Below, piece after piece: positions 16,912 through 26,086 of a stretch of DNA of 52,421 nt; the stretch's first letter is position 1; each line of letters begins with the position of its first letter. This DNA is from Rikenellaceae bacterium. Its GTDB lineage: Bacteria > Bacteroidota > Bacteroidia > Bacteroidales > Rikenellaceae. The notes below the pieces were generated by a model. That model made no database searches, was not told the origin of the DNA, and saw only the letters and a program-made list of their open reading frames with translations. A program made the translations under genes and the position numbers. The stretch lies in assembly GCA_015059805.1 (NCBI GenBank), contig SUZO01000017.1:1-52421 (forward strand), written 5' to 3'.

Positions 16912-17898
16912 CTACTCGTTCTGAGTAGCCTTTAGAGCCTTAGCTGCCTTTTTTTCAGCCTTAGCAGCCTTCTTTTCCGCCTTTGCCGTCTTCTTCTCAG
17001 TTTTGGACTCTGAAGAGCCGAAGAGTGAGAAGTGAACATAGCGCATAGGATTTTGCTTAAGGTCGTCAAGCAGTACAGAGAGGTTCTCCGATGCCTGTGC
17101 AAGGTTTGCATAGAGAGCCTTATCATTAAGCAGACTGCCTACAGTACCCTCTGAAGTGTTAAATTTCTCCAGCAGAGTACTCAAATTATCCACAGCCTCA
17201 GTGAGCTTAACGCCCATCTGTTGCTCATCAAGCGAAGCGGTAAGGTTGCCCACATTTGTAACAATGCTGTCAATCTTCTCACCATTATTCTTAAGCGTAC
17301 CTGTAAACGAGTCAAGATTTGCAACAATCTCAGACTTCTCAAGCTCTGCAAGGATACCATTGAGGTTTGAAATTGCTGAAGAGATATTGGCATTATTGCT
17401 ATCAACAAGGGTGTTGAGAGTTACAAGAGTGGTATTGATATTATCCATCATAACCACCAACTTCTCCTTAATATCTCCAAACTCAGTAGCTATAGCATCA
17501 AACATACCTACCTCAACGTCAGAGTTGATTGTATCACCCTTAGCAAGAGTTGTGGTTGCATGACCCAACACAATCTCAACAGCTTGACCGCCCATAAGTC
17601 CTGCGCTGAAAATCTTAGCCTTTGAGTCTGTAGGAATCTTATACTCCTTAGAAATAGCCAAAGCCACCTCTACCTTTGTTGGGTCGTCAGCCGAGATGGT
17701 CACAGATGATACCTGACCCACCTTTACACCACGAATAACCACTGAAGAGGCGTTCTGCAGCCCACTTGCATCATCATAATATGCGTAGTACAAATCGCTA
17801 CGACCAAATATATCTGCCCCACTAAGGAAGCGAATACCTGCCCAAGAAGCTAAAAAAATCAATAGTGCGTAAATTCCAATCTTTACCTCTTTCTTCAT
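16912..17898 (-). CDS. MlaD/MCE-family lipid transport protein
   Basis: A 328-residue protein with one N-terminal membrane anchor (about 6-24) and an MCE domain (about 38-115; VVIRGVKVGQVSSV, then LMGGQAVEIV), as in MlaD, the periplasmic ring of phospholipid transporters. A long helical region with regularly spaced Asn/Leu (about 130-270) follows, and the C terminus is a Lys/Ala repeat (AKAEKKA units). Its ATPase and permease partners (MlaE, MlaF) are not in the window. It starts 7 bases after the amidase gene and is closed by its own terminator. Confidence 0.88.
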   Translation of the reverse strand: MKKEVKIGIYALLIFLASWAGIRFLSGADIFGRSDLYYAYYDDASGLQNASSVVIRGVKVGQVSSVTISADDPTKVEVALAISKEYKIPTDSKAKIFSAGLMGGQAVEIVLGHATTTLAKGDTINSDVEVGMFDAIATEFGDIKEKLVVMMDNINTTLVTLNTLVDSNNANISSAISNLNGILAELEKSEIVANLDSFTGTLKNNGEKIDSIVTNVGNLTASLDEQQMGVKLTEAVDNLSTLLEKFNTSEGTVGSLLNDKALYANLAQASENLSVLLDDLKQNPMRYVHFSLFGSSESKTEKKTAKAEKKAAKAEKKAAKALKATQNE

Positions 17899-17905
17899 AT
17901 CATTT

Positions 17906-19078
17906 TTACTTATTAGTTACAACTTTACCATCCTTAACGGCAATAACAAATGCCTGAGGAAATGTTTTACGAATAGATGCCACTGCCGCTTGTGCACTCT
18001 TGCGGTCAGCATAGTCTCCCACACAATATTTATATGAAAAGGCACCCTCTGCCCTAACCTGACGCACCTTACCCCTATATGAGCCAAAGCGAGAGTCCTT
18101 TGTCGATACAGCACTCTTGCTCGCCATAACCTGCACAGCATAACGCACTGTAGACTTACTCTTGTCCACTGCAGGTTTTGGCTGAGGTTTTGGCTGAGGC
18201 TTAACCTCTGGTTTTGGTTGCGGTGTCGGTTGCACAGCTGGCTTCTCCTCTACAGCAGGCTTCTGCTGCACTGTAGGCTCTGCAGCAGAGTCTACAAGCA
18301 TACTTTTGCGGACATACTCCACATACTCTTTAACAGCCTTATAGAGAGCTGTTACAAGCTCCTGCTGACCCTTCTGTGAGGTGATATATTTAAGTTCGGC
18401 AGCGTTAGACATAAAGCCTATCTCGGTAAGGATGCTCGGCATATCTGTAGCGTAGAGCACTCGCAGTGGTTGCTTGCGAATACCGCGATTAGTTCTACCC
18501 AAATTTGCGTAGTGCTTCTGTACTAAACGAGCCATAACCTCGCTATACTCGCCGTATGTAAATTGCAAATTCTGGATATGCGCACGAACAATAGCTGCAG
18601 TACCCTGATCAGACATATCAAGAAACTCCTCCTTATTATTAGCAAAGAGGATAGCCTCATTCTCACTGGTCTCAAGTTCGCTCTCACCCATAATCAGCGT
18701 CTCAACACCACGAATGCCCGTATTTCGGTGAGCATTGGCATGGATAGAGATAAATAGGTCGCCACCTGCATTATTTGCAATATCTGCACGAGCCTGAAGG
18801 TCTGCGCGAAGATTCTCAGAAAAGTGTTTCTCAGTTTTACGAGTATAGACCACCTTAATATCAGGCATATTCTCCTCTATCATTGCACCAAGTTTGAGAG
18901 CCATCTGAAGATTTATACTCTTCTCAGCATAGCCTCCATATCGTGCACCAGGGAAGTAACCGCCATGACCAGCATCAATAACAATCACCTTTACACCCCT
19001 CTGTGTATTTTCCGCCTGAGCAGAGTTTATACCCCAAGCAAGGCAGAAAAATAGCATAATAGTTAAAAGTCTATTCAT
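17906..19078 (-). CDS. N-acetylmuramoyl-L-alanine amidase with SPOR domain
   Basis: A secreted zinc amidase (Amidase_3) that cuts the MurNAc-L-Ala bond during septum splitting. The start at 19078 (MNRLLTI) is chosen because it gives a clean signal peptide ending SAQA; a longer in-frame start at 19135 would put a basic stretch before it and overlap the promoter. In the 390-residue form, the zinc ligands are His38 (DAGHGG), Glu52 (YAEKS) and His113 (SIHANA), with catalytic Glu219 (LTEIGFMSN). A Pro/Lys/Gln-rich linker (about 280-310) leads to a C-terminal SPOR domain that binds denuded septal glycan. Probably co-transcribed with the mlaD-like gene. Confidence 0.92.
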   Translation of the reverse strand: MNRLLTIMLFFCLAWGINSAQAENTQRGVKVIVIDAGHGGYFPGARYGGYAEKSINLQMALKLGAMIEENMPDIKVVYTRKTEKHFSENLRADLQARADIANNAGGDLFISIHANAHRNTGIRGVETLIMGESELETSENEAILFANNKEEFLDMSDQGTAAIVRAHIQNLQFTYGEYSEVMARLVQKHYANLGRTNRGIRKQPLRVLYATDMPSILTEIGFMSNAAELKYITSQKGQQELVTALYKAVKEYVEYVRKSMLVDSAAEPTVQQKPAVEEKPAVQPTPQPKPEVKPQPKPQPKPAVDKSKSTVRYAVQVMASKSAVSTKDSRFGSYRGKVRQVRAEGAFSYKYCVGDYADRKSAQAAVASIRKTFPQAFVIAVKDGKVVTNK

Positions 19079-19081
19079 ACC

Positions 19082-19113
19082 TTTGGTTTCTACAGTTTTT
19101 TTCACTACCTTTA
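19082..19113 (+). promoter_or_regulatory. lptD-like gene promoter
   Basis: TTTG (19082-19085), 20 bases, TACCTTTA (19106-19113): only the last base departs from consensus. Predicted start near 19119, so the leader to the TTG at 19205 would be about 85 bases and crosses two palindromes. Confidence 0.6.
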
Positions 19114-19126
19114 CGCGCTGAAAAAA

Positions 19127-19136
19127 CGCGTGCACG
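19127..19136. repeat. GCGTGCACGC palindrome
   Basis: A perfect 10-bp palindrome just after the predicted lptD transcription start, between the facing promoters. It could be an operator; no regulator is known. Confidence 0.4.
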
Positions 19137-19162
19137 CACGCATAACAGCGTTATTTTGCGTT

Positions 19163-19182
19163 TTTGCCGGCTTGCCGGCAAA
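19163..19182. repeat. perfect inverted repeat TTTGCCGGC-TT-GCCGGCAAA
   Basis: Two 9-bp arms with a 2-bp spacer. The right arm contains the TTTG half of the minus-strand -7 box of the amidase promoter. In RNA it would form a GC-rich hairpin only if the two-base loop opens; as DNA it is a candidate operator. Confidence 0.5.
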
Positions 19183-19210
19183 GGTACTAAAAATTATTGG
19201 ATTTTTGAAA
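19179..19210 (-). promoter_or_regulatory. amidase-mlaD promoter
   Basis: Minus strand: TTTC (19210-19207), 20 bases, TACCTTTG (19186-19179), an exact -7 box. Predicted start near 19172, giving a leader of about 95 bases that overlaps the lptD-like leader on the opposite strand. Confidence 0.6.
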
Positions 19211-21970
19211 AAATTTAGGCTAAAATATCTCATCGCGTCACTGATTACGCTCTTTATGTTGCAATCTATGTTCGGATTTGCGCAAGACAAGCGTATCGGT
19301 AGTCAAGTCATTGCCAAATCATCATCATTGGCAAGTGACTCTATAGTCCCTACTGTTCGCACTAAGGACTCAACTGTCTCTGCTCGTTCAGCACGTTCAA
19401 CGCGCCGCAACCGTGCGCTCAAAGCCGACAGTACTGCGCCCGCGCAAGCACCAGCGACAGCCCTTCCTAAGGCTGACACTACACGCCGCAAGGCGAGCAG
19501 CGGTCTTGACCAAATTGTAGAGGGTAAGAATACCGACTCTCTCTACTATGATGTTGTCAATCGCAAGGTCTACATATACAATCAGGGCGATATTAAGTAT
19601 GCCGACAAGTCGCTCAAGGCAGACTTTATGCGCATTGATATGAATACCAAGGAGATTTACGCCTACGGTAAGCCAGACACTGTTGATGGCAAGGCAACAA
19701 AGACGCAGCCAGTGTTTGCAGATGGCGGTGGTAACTACACTATGGATACTATCACCTACAACTTTGACTCTGAGAAGGCGCTTATTCGTGGTGTGGCAAC
19801 TCAGCAGGGTGATGGTTGGCTTGTTGGTGGCAGAATTAAGAAGCAGCCAGACAACTCAATCAACATTCAGCAGGGAAAGTACACCACTTGTGAACATACA
19901 GACCATCCGCACTTCTACCTTGCCATGACAAAGGCTAAGGTTATCCCTGGCAAGAAGATTATCACAGGACCTGCATACCTTGTTATGGAGGATGTGCCTA
20001 TCTACCCTCTCTGTATCCCTGAGGGCTTCTTCCCAGTAAGTTCTGGTGCTAAGTCGGGACTGTTGATGCCGACATACGGTGAGGATGGAGCTCGTGGATT
20101 CTTCTTGCGCGGATTGGGTTACTACTTTATCATTAACAAGCACATGGACTTGGCTCTCACAGGAGGCTTCTACACCCTCGGCTCGTGGGAGGTCAATGCC
20201 TCCTCTCGCTATGTTAAGCGATACAAGTACTCTGGAAATGTAAACTTTGACTTCTCAAGCATCAAGACTGGTGACAAGGGTGAGCCTGACTATATCAAGC
20301 AGAACAACTTTAAGTTTACATGGACCCACTCTCAGGACCCTAAGGCAAACCCTGGCTCTACATTCTCTGCTTCGGTAAACCTCTCAACCAGTGGATATAG
20401 TAAGTACTCTGCAAATACGCTTAACGACATCCTTGCCACGCAGACCAACTCATCTATCTCCTACTCTAAGAGCTGGGCGGGTACTCCATTCTCCTTCTCT
20501 GTGAACATGGGTATCTCGCAGAACTCTCAGACCAGAGCTATATCGGTGAACTTCCCGAACATGGTCTTTAATGTGGCGCGAGTATATCCATTCAAGCGTA
20601 AGGAGGCTGTGGGTAAGCAGCGTTGGTACGAGAAGATCTCATTTACCTACACTGGTAAGCTGACAAACTCTGCAAATGCTGCCGAGAGTGAGATTTTCAC
20701 TAAGCAGACTCTGAAGAACATGAAAAATGGTGTTGAGCACTCAATACCAGTATCCTCAAGTTTCACACTCTTTAAGTATATCAACTTCACCCCATCATTC
20801 AACTACACAGAGCGTTGGTACTTCAAGCGTCAGATGCAGCAGTGGAATCCTCAGACAAACCAGATTGACAAGCTCGACCCAGAGTATGGTTTCTACCGCA
20901 TCTACAACTACAACGCCTCAGTATCTCTCAACACCACAATCTACGGAATGTGGCAGATGAAGAGCAAGACGGCAAAGGTGCAGGCTGTGCGTCACACAAT
21001 CACCCCTTCTATCGGCGGTTCATACATGCCAGACTTCGGAAATCAGAAGTACGGCTTCTACAAGGCTGTGCAAGCAGACTCATTGGGTGGATATACCATC
21101 TACTCACCATATTCTGACAACGCCTATGGTGTGCCTGGTAAGGGAGCTGCAGCATCCATCAACTTCTCGCTCAAGCAGAGCCTTGAGATGAAGGTACTCA
21201 GCAAGCGCGACACCTCTGGCGTGAAGAAGATTAAGATTATTGACGACCTATCACTCAGTGGCTCGTATAACTTCCTTGCCGACTCACTTGGTCTGTCAAA
21301 TATCAGCCTCTCACTCCGAACAACTATCTACGGCAACTTCGGAATCAACCTCTCGGCGACCCTTGACCCATATCAGGTGACGCCTCAGGGTGTGAGAATC
21401 AACAAACTTATGTGGGGTAAAGGTCTACCAGGACGAATTATGAACACTGGTTGGAGCTTCGGCTACACCTTTAAGTCACGAGCCGATAAGAGTCAGGCGG
21501 CAATAAACGATATTAACACCATACCGCCAGAGTACTTCAACCCATTCTCTGACCCGTATGGACTTATGGACCCTGTGCTTAGAAGGCAGTATATGGCACA
21601 AGCATACTACGACTTCTCAATTCCATGGAATCTCGGTTTCAACTATGTGATTAGTTACAGTGCCCAATACACCAACAACGGCACTACAGGATATAAGAAG
21701 AATGTAAACCAGACTATCGGATTCAATGGTAGCGTCAATTTAGGAGCTAAGACTGGTATCACCTTTACCAGTGGATTTGATATTCAAAATAAGAAGCTGA
21801 CTACAACCTCTGTCTCCATCACGCGCGACCTGCACTGTTGGCAGATGTCCTTTGTGTGGATTCCATTCGGCACACACCGAAGTTGGAGCTTCAATATTGG
21901 AGTTAAGGCAGCATCTCTTGCCGATTTGAAGTACGACAAGAGCCAGAGTATGTACGACAACCTCTTCTAA
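19205..21970 (+). CDS. LptD-like outer-membrane LPS assembly protein
   Basis: A large outer-membrane protein of the Bacteroidota LptD-like group, 921 residues from the TTG at 19205. That start is preferred over the GTG at 19130 because it gives a proper signal peptide (MKKFRLKYLIASL to GFAQ) and leaves the palindromes in the leader. After a low-complexity Ser/Arg/Ala region (about 35-100), residues about 105-300 show the OstA/LptA-like beta pattern (VYIYNQGDIKYADKSLKADF), followed by the LPS-plug-type stretch IPEGFFPVSSGAKSGLLMPTYGE and a long aromatic-rich beta-barrel. It is expected to insert lipopolysaccharide in the outer leaflet. Which start codon is used is the main uncertainty. Confidence 0.85.
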   Translation: MKKFRLKYLIASLITLFMLQSMFGFAQDKRIGSQVIAKSSSLASDSIVPTVRTKDSTVSARSARSTRRNRALKADSTAPAQAPATALPKADTTRRKASSGLDQIVEGKNTDSLYYDVVNRKVYIYNQGDIKYADKSLKADFMRIDMNTKEIYAYGKPDTVDGKATKTQPVFADGGGNYTMDTITYNFDSEKALIRGVATQQGDGWLVGGRIKKQPDNSINIQQGKYTTCEHTDHPHFYLAMTKAKVIPGKKIITGPAYLVMEDVPIYPLCIPEGFFPVSSGAKSGLLMPTYGEDGARGFFLRGLGYYFIINKHMDLALTGGFYTLGSWEVNASSRYVKRYKYSGNVNFDFSSIKTGDKGEPDYIKQNNFKFTWTHSQDPKANPGSTFSASVNLSTSGYSKYSANTLNDILATQTNSSISYSKSWAGTPFSFSVNMGISQNSQTRAISVNFPNMVFNVARVYPFKRKEAVGKQRWYEKISFTYTGKLTNSANAAESEIFTKQTLKNMKNGVEHSIPVSSSFTLFKYINFTPSFNYTERWYFKRQMQQWNPQTNQIDKLDPEYGFYRIYNYNASVSLNTTIYGMWQMKSKTAKVQAVRHTITPSIGGSYMPDFGNQKYGFYKAVQADSLGGYTIYSPYSDNAYGVPGKGAAASINFSLKQSLEMKVLSKRDTSGVKKIKIIDDLSLSGSYNFLADSLGLSNISLSLRTTIYGNFGINLSATLDPYQVTPQGVRINKLMWGKGLPGRIMNTGWSFGYTFKSRADKSQAAINDINTIPPEYFNPFSDPYGLMDPVLRRQYMAQAYYDFSIPWNLGFNYVISYSAQYTNNGTTGYKKNVNQTIGFNGSVNLGAKTGITFTSGFDIQNKKLTTTSVSITRDLHCWQMSFVWIPFGTHRSWSFNIGVKAASLADLKYDKSQSMYDNLF

Positions 21971-22031
21971 GAGTTTGTTCGGTACATCTTTTGCCCCTAT
22001 AATAGATAAAGATAAAAAACAATTAGAGAAT

Positions 22032-22610
22032 ATGAAAAAACAAAACACTGACAATCAAGAGGTTAAGGACAAAAACGAGACTGTAAACGCTGAGGCTGAG
22101 AATACTGAAAGCACCACCTCGGCTGACAATATGACAGAACAGGAGAGCGACCCTGCTGACAATATGTCAGAGCAAAAGCCTGCTGAGGAGCAGATTGATT
22201 GGCGCGACCAATACATTCGTCTACAGGCTGAGTTTGACAACTTCCGCAAGCGTACCCTCAGAGAGAAGATGGAGCTTATTCAGAGTGGAGGCAGCGATGT
22301 CCTGAAGTCAATACTTCCAATCCTTGACGATATGCAGCGTGCCACAGCGGCATCTGAGAAGAGCGATGACATCACTGCTCTTCGTGAGGGTGAGCGACTT
22401 GTTGTGCAGAAGTTTATTGACACACTTCGCCAGCTGCGCGTTGTAGAGATTGAGGCTCTTGATGCCCCATTTGACGAGAATCTCCATGAGGCGGTAGCGC
22501 GTTTTGCCGCGGGGGAGGATAAGAAGGGCAAGGTTATAGATGTTATTGAGCGTGGATATATGCTCGGTGACAAGGTTTTGCGTTTTGCAAAGGTTGTAGT
22601 TGGTGAGTAA
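22032..22610 (+). CDS. grpE: nucleotide exchange factor GrpE
   Basis: Co-chaperone that releases ADP from DnaK; 192 residues from the ATG at 22032. An in-frame TTG at 21975 is less likely, as the extension is not GrpE-like. The N-terminal 55 residues are acidic and repetitive. The core begins at [19 protein letters not shown] (long helix) and ends with the beta-wing domain ([16 protein letters not shown]). It heads a tight run with dnaJ. No convincing heat-shock operator was seen in the 61 bases upstream. Confidence 0.95.
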   Translation: MKKQNTDNQEVKDKNETVNAEAENTESTTSADNMTEQESDPADNMSEQKPAEEQIDWRDQYIRLQAEFDNFRKRTLREKMELIQSGGSDVLKSILPILDDMQRATAASEKSDDITALREGERLVVQKFIDTLRQLRVVEIEALDAPFDENLHEAVARFAAGEDKKGKVIDVIERGYMLGDKVLRFAKVVVGE

Positions 22611-22624
22611 AAAGATTTTCTACT

Positions 22625-23785
22625 ATGGCAAAGAGAGATTACTATGAGGTACTTGGCATTGAGAAGGGCGCAAGTGCTGATGAGATAAAGAAGGCATACC
22701 GTAAGACAGCTCTCAAATACCACCCTGACCGTAATCCTGACGACAAGGAGGCGGAGGAGAAGTTTAAGGAGGCTGCTGAGGCTTACGATGTGCTCTCTAA
22801 CCCCGATAAGCGTGCTCGCTACGACCAGTTTGGTCATGCAGGTATGGATGGCGCTGGTGCTGGCTTTGGTGGCGGCTTTGGTGGCGGTGGATTCTCTATG
22901 GAGGATATCTTCTCGCAGTTTGGAGATATTTTCGGAGGCGGCTTCGGCTTCGGTGGTGGCGGCAGGGCTCGTCAGCATACAAACAGAGGGTCGGATATTC
23001 GCATTCGTGTAAGTCTTACACTTGATGAGATTGCAAATGGAGTGACTAAGAAGCTCAAGCTCAACAAGAACATCACTTGTGATGCTTGTGGTGGCAGTGG
23101 TGCAAAGGATGCCTCTTCACGTGTAACATGCTCTAACTGTAATGGTCAGGGATATGTTATGCAGGTGCAAAATACATTCTTTGGGCGTATGCAGTCACAG
23201 AGTGTCTGTCCTGTTTGTGGTGGTCAAGGCACTGTTATTAAAGATAAGTGTACAAAGTGTGCCGGTGAGGGTTGCGTTAAGGGCAGCGAGGTTGTTGAGT
23301 TTAACATCCCTGCTGGTGTTGCTGAGGGTATGATGATTACCGTATCAGGCAAGGGAAATGCAGCTCGTCAGGGTGGCGTAAATGGAGATTTGCTCGTTGT
23401 AATTGAGGAGCAGGCAGACCCTCGCTTTATTCGTGACGGCGCAAATCTTATCCACAACCTTACTATCCCTGTAACAACAGCAATATTGGGTGGTGAGGTT
23501 GAGGTGCCAACAATTACTGGCAAGGCTAAGATTAACATTGCCCAGGGCACACAGGCGGGCAAGGTGCTTCGTCTGCGCGGTAAGGGTCTGCCAGCAATAA
23601 ACAGCTATGGCAGCTATAACGGCACTGGCGACCTACTTGTTGTGGTTGATATTGCAATGCCTACTTCGCTCAATAGCGAGGAGAAGGAGCTTGTCACAAA
23701 GCTCTCGCAGCAGCCACACTTCCGCAATCCTGAGAAGAGCAACAAGCAGAACATCTTTGAGAGGATGAAGGACTTTTTTAATTAG
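22625..23785 (+). CDS. dnaJ: chaperone DnaJ
   Basis: Hsp40 co-chaperone, 386 residues, which loads unfolded protein on DnaK and stimulates its ATPase. J domain at about 4-68 with HPD at 33-35, a Gly/Phe-rich region (about 77-120), four zinc-finger repeats CxxCxGxG ([32 protein letters not shown]), then the substrate-binding C-terminal domains. The type I architecture is complete. It lies 14 bases after grpE. Confidence 0.97.
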   Translation: MAKRDYYEVLGIEKGASADEIKKAYRKTALKYHPDRNPDDKEAEEKFKEAAEAYDVLSNPDKRARYDQFGHAGMDGAGAGFGGGFGGGGFSMEDIFSQFGDIFGGGFGFGGGGRARQHTNRGSDIRIRVSLTLDEIANGVTKKLKLNKNITCDACGGSGAKDASSRVTCSNCNGQGYVMQVQNTFFGRMQSQSVCPVCGGQGTVIKDKCTKCAGEGCVKGSEVVEFNIPAGVAEGMMITVSGKGNAARQGGVNGDLLVVIEEQADPRFIRDGANLIHNLTIPVTTAILGGEVEVPTITGKAKINIAQGTQAGKVLRLRGKGLPAINSYGSYNGTGDLLVVVDIAMPTSLNSEEKELVTKLSQQPHFRNPEKSNKQNIFERMKDFFN

Positions 23786-23809
23786 TTAATATTAAAAATC
23801 GTAATAGTT

Positions 23810-24220
23810 ATGGGACTCTTCTCGCCGCCAAAAAAGCGACCAAATCAGTTCAACTACATTCCGCGTTACTACGATCCAGAGAAGGAGCGCAGGGAGGCTC
23901 GTCGTCGTGAATTGCGAGGTGAGAGCAGTGGCGATAATACACCCTACACCCCTGGAAAGTATATACGCACTGTCCGCGAGGCACGCGCAGAGCGTAAGGC
24001 TCAGCAGAAGCAGTCTAACGGCACACCTCGCGCACTTATAGCCTTCGGTATTGCCATTGCAGTGATTGTTATCTACATGCTTGTTCCACGCATTGTAAAT
24101 GTTATCACCCTTGCTGGTAAGCAGACCAATCCAGAGGTTCAGCAGGCAGAGTTGGAGAATGAGGTTTTCAACCCATACACCCCTATAACTATTGTACCAA
24201 ACGATTACCAAGAGCAGTAA
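23810..24220 (+). CDS. small membrane protein of unknown function
   Basis: A 136-residue protein not recognised as a named family. Residues 1-70 are strongly basic and hydrophilic (Pro, Arg, Lys-rich, with YYDPEKERREARRRE), then a single membrane helix at about 74-94 (ALIAFGIAIAVIVIYMLV), then a short acidic tail of about 40 residues. The topology suggests a basic cytoplasmic arm and an extracytoplasmic tail. It sits between dnaJ and mutL with gaps of 24 and 6 bases, so it is probably co-expressed with both. No function is proposed. Confidence 0.8.
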   Translation: MGLFSPPKKRPNQFNYIPRYYDPEKERREARRRELRGESSGDNTPYTPGKYIRTVREARAERKAQQKQSNGTPRALIAFGIAIAVIVIYMLVPRIVNVITLAGKQTNPEVQQAELENEVFNPYTPITIVPNDYQEQ

Positions 24221-24226
24221 ACCACT

Positions 24227-26068
24227 ATGTCAGATCGTATAAGACTACTACCAGAGATTATCTCCAACCAAATTAAGGCTGGCGAGGTTGTTGAGTACCC
24301 GTCATCTGCAATAAAGGAGATGGTTGAGAATGCCATTGATGCAGGCGCGACAAAGGTTACTGTAAACTTTGTCAATGGTGGTCGTGACCTTATACAGGTT
24401 ATTGATAATGGCTGCGGCATGTCACCAAGTGATGCCCGCATGGCTTTTGAGTGTCACGCTACAAGTAAAATTAAGGAGCTTGACGATATATACGACCTGC
24501 ATACCTTTGGCTTCCGCGGCGAGGCTCTTGCCTCAATAGCCTCTATTGCTCAAGTAGAGCTAATCACACGCCAAGCGGATGCGGAGATAGGCACTAAGGT
24601 TATCATTTCGGGTGGTGAGTTTATATCTCAGACCCCCGTTGCAGCACCTATAGGCTCGCAGTTTATTGTCCGAAATATCTTCTACAACACCCCTGGACGC
24701 CGTAAGTTTATTGACGAGAGGCAGTCCCAGCTCCCTAATATGATAAAGACAGAGTTCCGTCGTGTGGCGCTCTGCCATCCAGAGGTGGCTATGGAGCTAC
24801 TCTCCGACCGCTCGCCTGTATATTCATTGCCGCAGTCGTCACTCCTTGAGCGCATTATTGGTGTTGTTGGTGCATCTGCAAAGAAGAATATGCTTGAGGT
24901 GGGTGTTGAGACCTCCATTGCCAAAATTGAGGGCTATGTATGTCGCGCTTCAGCAGCCAAGGTGCGCCCAGACCAATATATGTTTGTCAATGGTAGATAT
25001 TTCAAATCTCCATACCTCAATAAGGCTGTAGTTAAGGCATACGAACACCTTATACCAAATGGCTCACAGCCATCATTCTTCATCTACCTTACCGTAGACC
25101 CTGAGCGTGTTGATGTCAATGTACATGCTCAGAAGATTGAGGTTCGCTTTGCCGATACTGATGCCATCTGGCAGATTATCAACGCCGCCGTACGCGAGAC
25201 CCTCGCAAAGACTGGCTCTGTGCCGATGATGGACTTTGACAATGACGAGCTGATAGATATACCAGTTGCCACTACGGGCATAAGCTACCAGATGCCAAAA
25301 GCTACCACTTGTGACAACTACAACCCCTTTGCCTCAGAGAGTAGCATTCAGGCAGGACCAACAAAGGGTGCTTTTTGCGACTTTGGGCACGACTTTGACA
25401 GTCGCACCGTTGGTCAAGACTTTGGAGTACCATCTAACGCTGCAGAGTTTGAGTTTATTGACTCCCAGCCAGCTGAGCAATATATGGAGTTGGAGTCAAG
25501 CGTAGACAATAGCGTTAGCGCTGTGCACTATATCGGCAGACGTTACGCCTCGATGATGTTGGGCGGAACACTATGCGCTATTGACCTCACACGCGCACGC
25601 GAGCGTATATTATATGATAGATACATCGCCACCTTAGCGGGTGGAAAGGGGGCTTCACAGCAGTTGCTCTTCCCACAAAATCTCACCCTTTCAGAAGCCG
25701 AATATGCCCTGCTTGAGGAGTGGCTTGTGGACTTTGTGGCATTAGGCTTTGATATTACCATGCACCCAGGTGGTGTGATTGACATCAACGGCATCCCATC
25801 GGAGCTCAATGCAGATAGTGTTGATACCACTATCTACAACCTACTGCAGACCCTCGCCCTGCCACATGAGGTAGATACTATGCGACGCGAGCAGATGGCT
25901 CTGACCCTTGCTCAGAGTCAGGCTGATAGGCGTACGCCATACTCTCAGGCAGATGCAGAGAGTATTGCCATGCAGCTTGTTGAGTGCAAAGATTTCCAAT
26001 ACTCCCCTACTGGCAAGGTTATTATGACATTTATCACCCTTGACGATATACAACAGAAGTTATCATAA
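24227..26068 (+). CDS. mutL: DNA mismatch repair protein MutL
   Basis: Mismatch repair mediator, 613 residues. The N-terminal GHKL ATPase is complete (EMVENAIDAGA, DNGCGM, FGFRGEAL, then FVNGR near 258). A poorly conserved linker (about 335-425) leads to the C-terminal dimerisation domain. The endonuclease motif DQHA(x)2E(x)4E of latent-nuclease MutLs is degenerate here: DLTRARERILYD near residue 457 keeps the first Asp and Glu but lacks the Gln-His-Ala core. Whether the nuclease is lost cannot be settled from sequence alone. No mutS is nearby except mutS2, which has a different role. Confidence 0.95.
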   Translation: MSDRIRLLPEIISNQIKAGEVVEYPSSAIKEMVENAIDAGATKVTVNFVNGGRDLIQVIDNGCGMSPSDARMAFECHATSKIKELDDIYDLHTFGFRGEALASIASIAQVELITRQADAEIGTKVIISGGEFISQTPVAAPIGSQFIVRNIFYNTPGRRKFIDERQSQLPNMIKTEFRRVALCHPEVAMELLSDRSPVYSLPQSSLLERIIGVVGASAKKNMLEVGVETSIAKIEGYVCRASAAKVRPDQYMFVNGRYFKSPYLNKAVVKAYEHLIPNGSQPSFFIYLTVDPERVDVNVHAQKIEVRFADTDAIWQIINAAVRETLAKTGSVPMMDFDNDELIDIPVATTGISYQMPKATTCDNYNPFASESSIQAGPTKGAFCDFGHDFDSRTVGQDFGVPSNAAEFEFIDSQPAEQYMELESSVDNSVSAVHYIGRRYASMMLGGTLCAIDLTRARERILYDRYIATLAGGKGASQQLLFPQNLTLSEAEYALLEEWLVDFVALGFDITMHPGGVIDINGIPSELNADSVDTTIYNLLQTLALPHEVDTMRREQMALTLAQSQADRRTPYSQADAESIAMQLVECKDFQYSPTGKVIMTFITLDDIQQKLS

Positions 26069-26086
26069 CAAAAACAAGATTATACA

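Noticed and set aside
16920..17010. Lys/Ala repeat region as a tandem DNA repeat of interest
   Set aside because: It encodes the AKAEKKA tail of the MlaD-like protein; such tails are common low-complexity ends.
19130..19204. GTG start for the lptD-like gene
   Set aside because: It would place about 25 non-conserved residues before a clear signal peptide and translate through the palindromes; the TTG at 19205 was preferred, although this is not certain.
22280..22978. 232-residue minus-strand frame
   Set aside because: Antisense to grpE and dnaJ, which are both certain; Ser/Thr-rich composition is typical of a shadow.
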